From the NCBI RefSeq assembly GCF_000304475.1, contig NC_018940.1, positions 558,001 to 622,000 of the forward strand: a stretch of DNA of 64,000 nt, read 5' to 3'. Positions 52,478 to 61,740 of this stretch are shown here, piece by piece. The position numbers and the translations under genes are program-made. Under the pieces are notes generated by a model. It saw only the letters and a list, made by a program, of their open reading frames with translations, had not been told where the DNA came from and searched no databases. Numbering within the stretch: position 1 is the stretch's first letter; each line of letters starts with the position of its first letter. The stretch is from Kazachstania africana CBS 2517. Its lineage: Eukaryota; Ascomycota; Saccharomycetes; Saccharomycetales; Saccharomycetaceae.

Positions 52478-54256
52478 TTATATACTTGGTATATTATCCA
52501 TATATTCAGAAAGTGCCGAACTTAAGGGTGGAATATCAGCTAATTTATGCAATACGACTGGCTTGATTTGTTTACACAGATCGTGCCCTTTTCCCTTAGA
52601 GTTATTTGAGATTAGACAAAGAAAAGTAGCTGTTGTCTTTGACACTTCGCTTAGTTCAGTAGGGAAAACTAATTTCGGTAGAGTTTCTTGTTTGACAGGT
52701 TTAATCATTTTATTCTGTTCATCAATAAATTTGGAATTCAAGTTATTTTGTTGTTTTGTTAATGGGTTTTTTGCAGCAATTTCACCGTCTTCAATAGATA
52801 ATGGCGATTTTCTTGGTTGAATACCTCTAATTACAAATCTTTTCTTTCCAGATACGGGATCTGTGATGACCATAGCTGAAGCGTTATGGAAAGCATTTGA
52901 AACATTTTTGATGAATTCGACAGCAGGTAATAATTTTCTACCAGAATCATGTACTGCCTTAGAGAACTTTGACTCATAAGATCTCCATAGTTGAATTTGA
53001 GTAAATTCTGCATCTTTTATGGGATCAAAACAACATCTCAACCATGCTGTCGATCTCATTGGTTCATTCAATTGTAATAATTCTTGGAAAAGAGGGTCTG
53101 ATAGTTCTGGTACTTTGACTGGCGGTGGAGCTTTAATTCTCTTAACTAATTTAATTTGTTTACCAGCCAGTTCAGAATAGTTTGGTAGTTTAACATTGTA
53201 TGATAATAATTTTGGAATCATTGTTGACAAAATTGAAAATCTTTCATGATCATCAAGAAGTTTATTTATTCTTTGATTACCTGGTAAGATATACTGGTAG
53301 AGGAAATCTAATGATGCTGTGATCAAATCTGCATCCGTTTCGATTAAAATGAAGGAAACAACTTTTTGTAAAGTTTTATCATCTAAGTTGTCTGCCGCAC
53401 TTTCTTCATCGGCTTTTGATCTCACAAGAAGTCTTGAAAGAGATCTTAAGAGTGAAATGACCATATATCTATCTTTTGTAAAATTTAAAATGGAGACTAA
53501 CTTTTGAAAATATGGATCATCCTTTTTGGCTGGGGCGATATAAGTTGAAATTGCTTCCATCAAATCTATAGTATAATGGATTAATTCATTAACGTAGAGG
53601 CGATTTGATTCATAAATTTGCCATTTAGAATGTGGTTTATGATTTAATTCGTATTTTGTCAATACAAATAAAAGAAAATCTTTGATTTCATTATCTTTAA
53701 CGAGAATTTGAATTGAATCCGTATCTTGAGCTAAATTTCTCAAGATTAATAGACAGTTAAGTCCATTTTGAAGATCATCCATTATGGAACTATTATTAAT
53801 TATAGGATTATTAAGGTTTTCGATAATTGGCTTCAAATCGAGAATGAACTTTTTGAAGATGTCTAGCAATTCAGGCAAATTCTTTAAATTGATCATGTAT
53901 GGTGCTTTATTGCTATAAGCTAGATATTTCTTTAATGACCACTTAATTTCTTCTGTTAATCCACTAAGTATTGCCATTTTCATTCTAGTTAAATCGTCGA
54001 CGCCACGAGAAGTTTCCTTTGGAAGCGTCTGAAAGATATTCAAATTAGAGAGGGAGTATTGTAGGGACTTTGGGTTTGCAGCTAATCCTGTTATTATACC
54101 ATTAGATTGTAATCTAGTTACATTGATAGGAATTGGTATAACTGATTGGAACGAGTTGTGAGTATCATTTTCATTCAGAGTCCCCGGCGTAGGAGTCAAA
54201 TTGGGAGTAGAGTTATTAACAGGTATAGGTGAGTTTGTAACAGATATATTACTCAT
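52478..54256 (-). CDS. RSC9: Rsc9-like subunit of the RSC chromatin remodeller
   Basis: This 592-residue protein is close in length to S. cerevisiae Rsc9 (581). The N-terminal 60 residues are T-, P- and N-rich and disordered. The rest is helical with an armadillo-like character, including blocks [29 protein letters not shown] near 92, [32 protein letters not shown] near 400, and an [14 protein letters not shown] [13 protein letters not shown] near 475. In RSC it contacts the ATPase module and other core subunits. ERG13, which lies between PGA3 and RSC9 in S. cerevisiae, is absent here. Start ATG 54256 begins [10 protein letters not shown]. Confidence 0.92.
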   Translation of the reverse strand: MSNISVTNSPIPVNNSTPNLTPTPGTLNENDTHNSFQSVIPIPINVTRLQSNGIITGLAANPKSLQYSLSNLNIFQTLPKETSRGVDDLTRMKMAILSGLTEEIKWSLKKYLAYSNKAPYMINLKNLPELLDIFKKFILDLKPIIENLNNPIINNSSIMDDLQNGLNCLLILRNLAQDTDSIQILVKDNEIKDFLLFVLTKYELNHKPHSKWQIYESNRLYVNELIHYTIDLMEAISTYIAPAKKDDPYFQKLVSILNFTKDRYMVISLLRSLSRLLVRSKADEESAADNLDDKTLQKVVSFILIETDADLITASLDFLYQYILPGNQRINKLLDDHERFSILSTMIPKLLSYNVKLPNYSELAGKQIKLVKRIKAPPPVKVPELSDPLFQELLQLNEPMRSTAWLRCCFDPIKDAEFTQIQLWRSYESKFSKAVHDSGRKLLPAVEFIKNVSNAFHNASAMVITDPVSGKKRFVIRGIQPRKSPLSIEDGEIAAKNPLTKQQNNLNSKFIDEQNKMIKPVKQETLPKLVFPTELSEVSKTTATFLCLISNNSKGKGHDLCKQIKPVVLHKLADIPPLSSALSEYMDNIPSI

Positions 54257-54885
54257 TGGTCTGATCTAGGGTTCTTTGTACTTGTTTCTCACAACAAAGC
54301 TAATCACGTTTACATTTTCATTATTTACTACTATTTGTTTTTTTTTCCATATCGATTAAACTTCAAAGAGGCAAGAAGCGAAAAGTGAGGAAAAGCTAGT
54401 TGCAACGTTACCCGGCAAGATGTGTCTGGGTAATAAAATTTGCAGTAGACATCAAGCAACGTGTCGTTTGTATCAGTCTTAGCTTCAGTATGTGCTAGTG
54501 TTAGCTACCATGCATTGGATTATATTTTCAAGAGTTTCACCATGATTTTTACGCTGTGTTCAGGATGCTGTAAAGAAAGAGATGTTTGTGCTTTGTACCG
54601 TGCTTACTTGAAACACGCCCATATCTCCGTCAGTTCTAAATCCATTTCTACCATAATGGTGAGTGATACACTGTAGTGAATCCTCCTTATCATATTCTGA
54701 ACTTGTGCAATTATAAGCAATGGCAATAAGAAATTCTTGACTGACACCTTGCATCGACGTATCTGGGGGGGAGGGGGACTTGACCGCTTCCTCCATATAT
54801 GAAACGTTATATTCTTTCGCTCTACACTCCATCCAATACAAAATATGCAGAAATAGACAAATATGGCAGCTTGAGAACAGCCGAG

Positions 54886-54912
54886 CAGCCAGCCAGTCAG
54901 CCAGCCAGCCAA
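54886..54912 (+). repeat. CAGC-type tetranucleotide repeat
   Basis: Six units of CAGC with one CAGT variant. It is GC-richer than the surrounding DNA. Confidence 0.8.
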
Positions 54913-55347
54913 TGCTGCTACGGCAGAATAGAAAAACTCTTTATCCAAGTTTACCCGCCAAGAGAAGCGGCGGCTGTCATCGCATAAGCTGACGGCATAT
55001 ATAAGGGATAAAGAGAACTTTCTTTGACACAAAATGTACGCTGCTGACAAAGGAGATGCTGTGCTCCAGATACGCCGCTGCGGAGACGTTTCAAACGTTT
55101 GCTCTCTGCTTCCTTTACCATAACCATAAATCTTCTTGAGTAAACTCATCTTGCTGGTGATTCTGGCCAATCATTTCATCAAGACATCAGTAAACCAACA
55201 CACCGCATCAGTTGCTATTCAGTGTGGATTCTTACAGAACATGGTGATCCTCCTACAAAGGGAAACGTATCCGCATCCTTTATTTCTCAAGGGTCTTTCT
55301 TGTCAAATTAATGCACGTTCCTAATGGTCTCTGCCTGTTCCCATTGT

Positions 55348-55371
55348 ATCAATCAATCAATCAATCAATCA
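55348..55371 (+). repeat. (AATC)n microsatellite
   Basis: Five full AATC units with a partial one at the left end, in the MSC1 upstream region. Confidence 0.85.
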
Positions 55372-55582
55372 TTACGTATTATTGAACTTCAGCTTTTCTT
55401 CTCGTTCATTATCCCTTGTTTGAAATACGTACCCATAGAATCCGTATGGTAAGATTTCTAATTCGCCCATCACCACTTGGAAAGATAAGTATTTAAAAAC
55501 AGTCCAAAAATTATGGTATCCCATATATTATGATTATTACCATTTATTATTTATATCTCTTGTAATTTAAATCTTGGTAAAA

Positions 55583-55609
55583 GAGAGAAAGAGAGAAAGA
55601 GAGAAAGAG
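55583..55609 (+). repeat. (GAGAGAAA)3 purine repeat in the MSC1 leader
   Basis: Three perfect 8-bp GAGAGAAA units and a partial fourth, ending 35 bp before the MSC1 ATG. Confidence 0.85.
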
Positions 55610-55643
55610 CCGACTATTTAGTTTTATTTACTACACCGCTAAG

Positions 55644-57155
55644 ATGAGATTATCTAGTTTAGTACTGTGGACAACATTAAGTGCATTTGTCGTGGCAAAT
55701 CAACAACAAGGTGTCTTTAACTTCGACAAGTGGACTCAGGATGACCTTAAGGAGTATATCAATGATCATACTCAGGACTTAAACAAGATCACCTCAAAGT
55801 CACTAAAGGAATTGAAGAATGACGCTTCTGAATTGTGGAGTAAGCATGCTCAACCAAAACCATGGTGGCAATTCTGGAAAGATGACAAGTATGCTTTCCC
55901 TTGGACCACCAGGGCAAACAGTGGAAGTATCTCTGACTGGTTTTTTGACACTTGGTCAACAGATAGCTTACGCAATTTCTTAAAGGAACATGGCATGCAA
56001 AGTACCGCAGAAGATACAAGAGATATAATGATTGACAAAATTAAAGCTAACTTTCATAAGATCTCTAAAGAAATGAAGAGCTCTGGTCTATATCCTTCCA
56101 ATTCATACTTCAACACATGGACTAACAACGATTTGATCAATTGGTTAAATAAATATAAGGTCAAGTTTGACCACAAGGCCGTTAAATCGAGAAATGACCT
56201 AGTAAGAACGGTTAAAAACAACATGAATTATGTGTCAAATTACGTAGATGAACAAAGATTGAATCTTTTGAATGATTTAGACTTCGCCAATAAAGATTTC
56301 AAGATCAAAGCTAATGAAGTTAGTAATGACGTCTTTGACACTTGGTCTACCAGAGATTTGGAAAAATGGCTCTCAAGTCATGAAGTAGAAATGGAAGATA
56401 AAATGATTAATTCTCGTGATTATTTAATGGAACAAGCGAACAAGAATAAAGCATTGTTGAAGGATGACATAAAGTGGTACCTACATGCAATGAAAAAGAA
56501 GGCTTCCACTCCAGTAATCGGTGGTAACAGAGATTCACCAAAGAACTTTTTGAATTCTCTATGGCAAAAAACGGCAAGCCTCATGAACAGGACAAAATCA
56601 AAGACAGACCAAGTGATTAATGACACTTTCTTAATTGGCATTGAAAACTGGTCTAAGAACAAATTAAAGGAATTTTTAGATATGCGTGACGTGAAATATC
56701 CATATTTTGCAACCAAAAGAGAATTGATTGATTTGGCTAAGAATTACAGAAACAAGCCGTTGGATGAGTTTAAGAGAAGTTCCATGGAGTCCTTAAATGA
56801 ATTGAGAGGTTGGGCAAGTGAGAAGAAGGAAGAGGTGAAAGACACCAAGGCCTACGATAAAGTGAGTGGAAAAATGCAGGATCTCAATGAAGAAGCAGCA
56901 AACTTAAAGGAAGGTTTTAATGAGAAGGTTAATGCTGCCTTCCAAAAATGGTCCGAAGCTGACTTAAAGGACTATTTGAAGGGCTACGGAATCAATGTTG
57001 ACGAAGCTGCACAATCTAAGGATGATTTGATCAAGAAGGCAAAGGAAAACACTCAATGGTTTTTCGGCTATTATGAAGAACCAACTCACAGGAAATTGTT
57101 ACGTAAAGCCAAAAATTTTGCTAGACACATTTACTTCTCTGTATTTGGCTACTAG
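55644..57155 (+). CDS. MSC1: Msc1-like secreted/organellar protein with Ish1-type repeats
   Basis: This 503-residue protein (S. cerevisiae Msc1 513) has a signal peptide at residues 1-18 (MRLSSLVLWTTLSAFVVA). Six copies of a short helical motif of the form F-[DN]-x-W-[ST]-x-x-[DK]-L-x-x-[FWY]-L are centred on Trp at about residues 30, 104, 159, 234, 336 and 436. These resemble Ish1/HeH-type repeats of fungal stress-linked nuclear-envelope proteins. S. cerevisiae msc1 mutants affect meiotic sister-chromatid exchange, and the protein has been found at ER and mitochondria; the biochemical role is unknown. A PKPWWQFWKDDKY Trp cluster lies between repeats 1 and 2. It is followed by COX14, as in S. 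cerevisiae. Confidence 0.93.
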   Translation: MRLSSLVLWTTLSAFVVANQQQGVFNFDKWTQDDLKEYINDHTQDLNKITSKSLKELKNDASELWSKHAQPKPWWQFWKDDKYAFPWTTRANSGSISDWFFDTWSTDSLRNFLKEHGMQSTAEDTRDIMIDKIKANFHKISKEMKSSGLYPSNSYFNTWTNNDLINWLNKYKVKFDHKAVKSRNDLVRTVKNNMNYVSNYVDEQRLNLLNDLDFANKDFKIKANEVSNDVFDTWSTRDLEKWLSSHEVEMEDKMINSRDYLMEQANKNKALLKDDIKWYLHAMKKKASTPVIGGNRDSPKNFLNSLWQKTASLMNRTKSKTDQVINDTFLIGIENWSKNKLKEFLDMRDVKYPYFATKRELIDLAKNYRNKPLDEFKRSSMESLNELRGWASEKKEEVKDTKAYDKVSGKMQDLNEEAANLKEGFNEKVNAAFQKWSEADLKDYLKGYGINVDEAAQSKDDLIKKAKENTQWFFGYYEEPTHRKLLRKAKNFARHIYFSVFGY

Positions 57156-57511
57156 ATGATTCAATGCCTATTTCCTCTGGATTTTACATATATTCTTGCA
57201 AAATATTTTTTTCTATTTAGTCATGAAATATTTTATTGTACTGGTTTTAAGCAATAAATAAATACATACCCAAAAAAATGAATCTTTTTACATTGAACAC
57301 TATAGTTACCTAACAGTCGTTGACTGTAGTAAATTCCAATTCCAAGTTGCAATCGGCGCATTTGAGAGCTGTCACAATGAAATCACTATGTACGAAACAC
57401 ATACGCTTTCTGGATCTTAGTGTATATATTTTTAATATTGCAAAGGGTTTACTTTCAAACTCGAGTGTTTTGTAGGAAACAACTTAGTTAGCAGATCGTA
57501 TAAGGTACACA
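57156..57511. other. Intergenic: MSC1 3' region and COX14 promoter
   Basis: About 355 bases, AT-rich near MSC1. No specific motif recognised. Confidence 0.5.
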
Positions 57512-57679
57512 ATGGCTAGATATGCTTGGTATACGAGAATATCTGATAGTTTACATCGTTTAACTGTCATGACTCTAGTGGGAGGTACGCTGTATATGAC
57601 AGGGGGGTTGGTTTATACTCTTTATATGAATGGTAAACGTTACGAAAAACAAATTACATCAGCACAGAATAGTAAATAG
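57512..57679 (+). CDS. COX14: Cox14-like cytochrome c oxidase assembly factor
   Basis: This 55-residue protein starts [19 protein letters not shown] and continues [25 protein letters not shown], nearly identical to S. cerevisiae Cox14 residues 1-46. There is one membrane segment at about 18-38. Cox14 (with Coa3) binds newly made Cox1 in the mitochondrial inner membrane and couples its translation to complex IV assembly. The C-terminal tail is about 15 residues shorter than in S. cerevisiae (70 aa). It is too short for common ORF cut-offs, and MSC1-COX14 order matches S. cerevisiae. A perfect Puf3 motif follows the stop. Confidence 0.95.
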   Translation: MARYAWYTRISDSLHRLTVMTLVGGTLYMTGGLVYTLYMNGKRYEKQITSAQNSK

Positions 57680-57716
57680 TGACTGAGCATGTATATCATG
57701 CCGTATTTTCTTTTTT

Positions 57717-57726
57717 CCTGTATATA
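57717..57726 (+). promoter_or_regulatory. Puf3-type 3' UTR element of COX14
   Basis: CCTGTATATA exactly matches CNUGUAHAUA, starting 38 nt after the COX14 stop. A near-match (CATGTATATC) lies at 57689. The site is on the sense strand of COX14. Confidence 0.65.
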
Positions 57727-57766
57727 AAACTCTAAATATATTCGATAATTAACAGAAATTACTATT

Positions 57767-58508
57767 TTATGGAAGAAGCGTCCTTCTCCTTTTCTTTGAA
57801 GCAATAGTTTCAGAAGTGCTGGCCTTCAACTTCCTTTTCTTTTGCATACCGTTATGGTAGAAACCATTAATTTGTAAATCCTTGTACCTCTTCTCTAGTT
57901 TATCTAAATCTAGTTTTGAAGTTGGATTCAATTGTATTATATCGATTGGTTCAAATTTTTTAGCACAAGCAGGACATTTATTTCCATTTGATTGAATTTT
58001 AACTGTTGAAATTGGTAAGACATCGCCACACTTGGCAAGATATATGAACGTTTTTGAATTCGAACCAAAAACGTCCTCTCCAAAACTACATTTCAAGGAA
58101 GCAACTTCCTTCCCTACTTTTATTTCTTCCAAGTTATGTAATTCGACAACATCATTCAGTTTCCTAATATGTTTTAGTTGTTCAATCTGTGAATGTGTAT
58201 ATTCATTTTTCTTCTGTGAAAGAAGCCATTCTAATATCGCTTCCTTATTGTAAAGGTTACCTTTATAATCGCTCACAATTGGCAGTTCCAACTGTTTATT
58301 ACTTAGTCTACAATATTTCCATCTTGATGTAGTATTAAATTGACTCAAGTCCTCATCATTAATTTTTTCATCTTCTCTACCCAATGATAGTTTCAGATTA
58401 CTATGCTTATTTATTGAACCACCGTCATTCTAGCAAAAACATCATTTCCATTCGTTAGTAAGTTTATCCTATACACTCTTATAATGATTAAACTCAACAT
58501 ACACCCAT
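57767..58508 (-). CDS. RTF2: Rtf2-family protein, two exons with a 6-nt first exon
   Basis: Exon 1 is 58503-58508 (ATGGGT, Met-Gly) and exon 2 is 57767-58429, giving 222 residues. The intron (58430-58502, 73 nt) reads on the minus strand GTATGT at the 5' end, TACTAAC at 58454-58460, and TAG at the 3' end. The joined start is MGNDGGSI, the hallmark N-terminus of Rtf2 proteins; without the intron the frame has no ATG and is closed by a stop at the splice site. Next comes SRWKYCRLS and LPIVSDYKGNLYNKEAILEWLL, then a RING-like part with Cys in LKCSFGEDVF, AKCGDV and KCPACAKKF, ending IDIIQLNP and a basic tail (KKRRRTLLP). The usual His after the CG pair is Asp here. Rtf2 acts at stalled replication forks and, in fission yeast, in splicing. 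Confidence 0.9.
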
Positions 58509-58656
58509 ATTTATCTTACTATCTTTACTAATATCATTGACTTCCGTAAGAATAAAATTGTTAACTGAACATGAAAAATTAATGAGAATCACCTTTCATT
58601 CTATTGAGCATTTCACATAAGTACCTTGTAGTAATTACATAGATAAGATTAGTGTC

Positions 58657-59283
58657 ATGAACAATACTGATCCAACATCTTTTCAAAGTATTCTTGCAGG
58701 TGTTAAAAGGTTAAGAGAACAGAAAAGTGGTACGCCAGACGTTAGCCAATCCCAGCAAGATGGGAATGATGATATAAAAGGTAACCAACAACGAACTGCC
58801 GCTCCTAGTCCATCACCACGAAAAGTAATAAATACTTTCAATCAACAGAGGTCTGATCTGACACATCTTGAAACTAAACAAGGTTCTGTCAGCAGGCCAG
58901 TACAAGGTCCAACAACAGGTAAATCAGTTTTAGTGAACACAACACAAAAAGAGAATCCATTACTAAATAGTTTGAAGAATACTAATTGGAGGTATATATC
59001 GTCTACAGGCGGTAAGAAAATATATTATGATTATTTTATCAGGAATAGATCGATACTTTTTTTAACGCTATCGTACCACAAATTGTACCCAGACTATATT
59101 ACGAGAAGAATGGCCTCACTCTCTAAAAATGATGATAATATATTGATTTTCGTTGTTGATACTACTAATTCGGAAGAAACACTAAATGAACTTACGAAAC
59201 AATGCATGTTCAGTGGATTTACTTTACTTGTTGTCTTCAATTTCGAACAGGCTGCCAAGTATATTGAATATTTGAATTCTTGA
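58657..59283 (+). CDS. RAD10: Rad10-like (ERCC1) nuclease subunit
   Basis: This 208-residue protein (S. cerevisiae Rad10 210) starts MNNTDPTSFQSILAGVKRLR, nearly the S. cerevisiae N-terminus. The middle is disordered. The conserved ERCC1-like core begins at VLVNTTQKENPLLN near 88 and continues NTNWRYISSTG, FLTLSYHKLYPDYITRRM, ILIFVVD and FNFEQAAKYIEYLN at the C-terminus. With Rad1 (XPF) it forms the structure-specific endonuclease that cuts 5' of lesions in nucleotide excision repair and trims flaps in single-strand annealing. It reads divergently from RTF2 with 148 bp between starts. In S. cerevisiae it is YML095C, away from COX14. Confidence 0.95.
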   Translation: MNNTDPTSFQSILAGVKRLREQKSGTPDVSQSQQDGNDDIKGNQQRTAAPSPSPRKVINTFNQQRSDLTHLETKQGSVSRPVQGPTTGKSVLVNTTQKENPLLNSLKNTNWRYISSTGGKKIYYDYFIRNRSILFLTLSYHKLYPDYITRRMASLSKNDDNILIFVVDTTNSEETLNELTKQCMFSGFTLLVVFNFEQAAKYIEYLNS

Positions 59284-59729
59284 ACGTCTTTCTCTAAGAA
59301 AAGAAAGACAAAAAGGAACAGAAAGAGATAGACGAATAGAATGATTTGATTAGATATACCGTTGTGATAGTAGCACATAACATCATGGCTTTAAGAGCGA
59401 TCTAAACAGGCCTTAAGATTATTACTTTACTAGCTCCGCAATCATTCCTGTTTTGAATATGGCAATTGTTAGAAGTTCCACTTTGAACGCAGTTGATCCA
59501 CATGGAATTTATTCACAATATATACGTATGAAGATATAAAACTTAAAACTTGTTGTGATTTTCCAGCTGGCGATGACATATCAGTATTTTTCTTGGCAAC
59601 CTTCAGATATGAAATCCCCAAGACGATTTTTGAAGAAAATATCAGTGGAATACAAGGCTCAAGATATAAGTGAATGAGAAATTAACGACAAAAGTATATA
59701 ACAGATAGGGGAGGGAATAAATAAGATAT
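59284..59729. other. Intergenic: RAD10 3' region and VPS9 promoter
   Basis: About 445 bases. S. cerevisiae has YML096W (an asparagine-synthase-like gene) between RAD10 and VPS9; no trace of it is visible here. A 26-codon frame from 59459 is too short to support. Confidence 0.5.
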
Positions 59730-61091
59730 ATGGTTGATACAAAGGATATTTTGAAGGAGTTTGATCCATTGACTCAGGAGGATAATGAAAGGAAAGATGA
59801 TCTGGGAGAAGTTCAGCGAGATTCTGAAACTGTATCTACTGAGAATTCCAACGAGAGAAGTTCCAGTAATTCTAGAAATGAACGAACGTACGAAGATGAT
59901 CAATTTTTTGATTTCAGATTATTTGCTAAGCAATTTAGAAATCCTCAGGCAGATCCATTAGTTAAGTATACAAAATCATTTTTGCATAACTTTGCTACAC
60001 AAAGGGCAGTTTGGACACCTGAGGAGCAAGTTAAACTGATCAATGATTTCAGGCTGTTTATTTTTGGTAAATTAAAAGTCTATGAACCATTTAAATCTCT
60101 AGATAAGGCCGGATTGCATAATGCAGAAGAAGGTATTGAGAAATTGATCATGGGTAAGCTATATACGAGGTGTTTCTCCCCAACTTTGATAGAAAATGTC
60201 AATGAAGATACTGTTGACAAATATCATTTAAAGGATATTGAAGATGATGAGTTACTAATAGCCAAAGTCAAGGAGTATAGGTTTATTGAACTATCAAACT
60301 TAGATATCCCTAATAAACTTTATACAAGATTGGACAAATTTGTTGAACTTGCAGGGAAAGAATTGAATAAAGTAAATGGGTTTAAAGCTCCTCGTGATAA
60401 AATGGTATGCATTTTAAATTCATGTAGAGTTATTTTTGGTCTTTTGAAACACCATAGACTTGACAAAGAAGGTGCTGACAGTTTTATTCCATTATTAATT
60501 TTTATTATTTTAAAAGGTGATATTGCTAATTTGGTTTCAAATATAAGGTATATTGAGAGATTCAGGTACGAAAAATTCCTTAGAGGGGAAGAGTCCTATT
60601 ACCTAAGCAGTTATCAAGCTGCCTACAACTTTATTTTATCTATGGATGAAACTTCACTGACAGTGGCAGACAATAATGAATTTGATAGGAAATATAAAGA
60701 GAATCAAAAGCTTCTGATGGAAGAAAAAGAACAAAAAGATCGTGAAAATGCACAACTGAAACAATCCTCCAAGGAAGCGGTGAGTAGTGGCGCAACGAGT
60801 AAGAATTCCCTCGATGAAGTGACAAATTCTATGATATCGATGTTTAATGATCTCTTTACATCATCTCAACAAAAGCCAGAAGAAATGGGCGACCAAAACA
60901 AAAGAAACAAGAAGGATGAAGATGTTACCCAATTGATCAATCGTATGGAGGAGCAAGAACACAAAGACACCGTGGACACATTATGTTCCATGTTTCCCGA
61001 TTTTGATCGTGAAATTATAGAAGATGTCTGTGTTGCCAAAAAATACAGAATCGGTGTATGTGTGGATACCTTACTGTCATTATATAATTAG
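59730..61091 (+). CDS. VPS9: Vps9-like Rab5-family GEF with CUE domain
   Basis: This 453-residue protein (S. cerevisiae Vps9 451) has an acidic N-terminus of about 60 residues, then a helical bundle (FFDFRLFAKQFRNPQADPLVKYTKSFL) and the catalytic VPS9 domain at about 150-300. The latter includes DKMVCILNSCRVIFGLL and GADSFIPLLIFIILKG, with the conserved Asp and Tyr region. The C-terminal CUE domain spans about 408-453 (DTLCSMFPDFDREII and the final DTLLSLYN), with the MFP and di-leucine elements that bind ubiquitin. Vps9 activates Vps21/Rab5 on endosomes, and the CUE domain directs ubiquitin-dependent regulation. Confidence 0.95.
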   Translation: MVDTKDILKEFDPLTQEDNERKDDLGEVQRDSETVSTENSNERSSSNSRNERTYEDDQFFDFRLFAKQFRNPQADPLVKYTKSFLHNFATQRAVWTPEEQVKLINDFRLFIFGKLKVYEPFKSLDKAGLHNAEEGIEKLIMGKLYTRCFSPTLIENVNEDTVDKYHLKDIEDDELLIAKVKEYRFIELSNLDIPNKLYTRLDKFVELAGKELNKVNGFKAPRDKMVCILNSCRVIFGLLKHHRLDKEGADSFIPLLIFIILKGDIANLVSNIRYIERFRYEKFLRGEESYYLSSYQAAYNFILSMDETSLTVADNNEFDRKYKENQKLLMEEKEQKDRENAQLKQSSKEAVSSGATSKNSLDEVTNSMISMFNDLFTSSQQKPEEMGDQNKRNKKDEDVTQLINRMEEQEHKDTVDTLCSMFPDFDREIIEDVCVAKKYRIGVCVDTLLSLYN

Positions 61092-61740
61092 CGATAAGTA
61101 GATTTTTATTGGTAATGTAAATGACACGGTGTTTAATCAGATTGAGGAGCAGTACATCGCCATCTATGCTGTAATGTATACTTGTTCCATAAACAATACG
61201 CTCTCCTAGCTTAACGCACACTGCTGATTCCCAAAATAGCAATCTCATTCGGCCAACATGACCACATCTTACTTAGTAAAGAATCCATTTTTTTCTGCCC
61301 TCTGCACCAAAAGATCAGACGAAAGCAACGTATCCAGAGTAGCGAATTAAATTTCCGTCCTAGCTAAGCCATCTCGTACAGTCTACAATACTGATAGCCC
61401 TCTTATTTTTCTTCTATTGCCTACTACTTCCAGATTCATTACCAGTTACATCCATTGCCACATATCAGGCAGTTCTGCAGTCATTTTCATTATTTGCCAG
61501 ACCTATTTCCGCCAAACGGAAGAACTCATCGAAAGTCCCAATATTCGCGGAACGGCAGCGAAGAGGAAAGAATAAAAAAGCAAAGGTCTAACAAGAAAAA
61601 GAAAAAGGACGATACGTAAGCAATCCACGAAGAGGAAAGAACTTACACTCGACACAACCATATAAATAAAGAATATACATTTATCTCGAGAAATTCATTC
61701 TTTAGATTGACTCAAACGACAGCTGCATAAGAGTGAAATA
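61092..61740. other. Intergenic: VPS9 3' region and ERO1 promoter
   Basis: About 650 bases containing the ERO1 promoter. A TGACTCA (Gcn4-type) heptamer lies at 61708-61714, only 27 bp before the ATG, so it may be in the leader. A TATA-like TATAAATA is near 61661. I found no clear unfolded-protein-response element. Confidence 0.5.

Larger units (their letters stand above)
54257..55643. other. Long intergenic: RSC9 and MSC1 divergent promoters
   Basis: About 1.4 kb. It holds an AGGGG stress-response-type element near 54773, a CAGC-rich repeat (54886-54912), an AATC repeat (55348-55371) and a purine repeat just before MSC1 (55583-55609). A minus-strand open frame of about 181 codons with an ATG (about 54604-55149) crosses the CAGC repeat; I regard it as probably spurious. 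Confidence 0.5.

Noticed and set aside
59459..59539. 26-codon frame before VPS9, with a GTATGA that could mimic a splice donor
   Set aside because: No TACTAAC branch site or following coding exon is visible, so a spliced gene is not supported.
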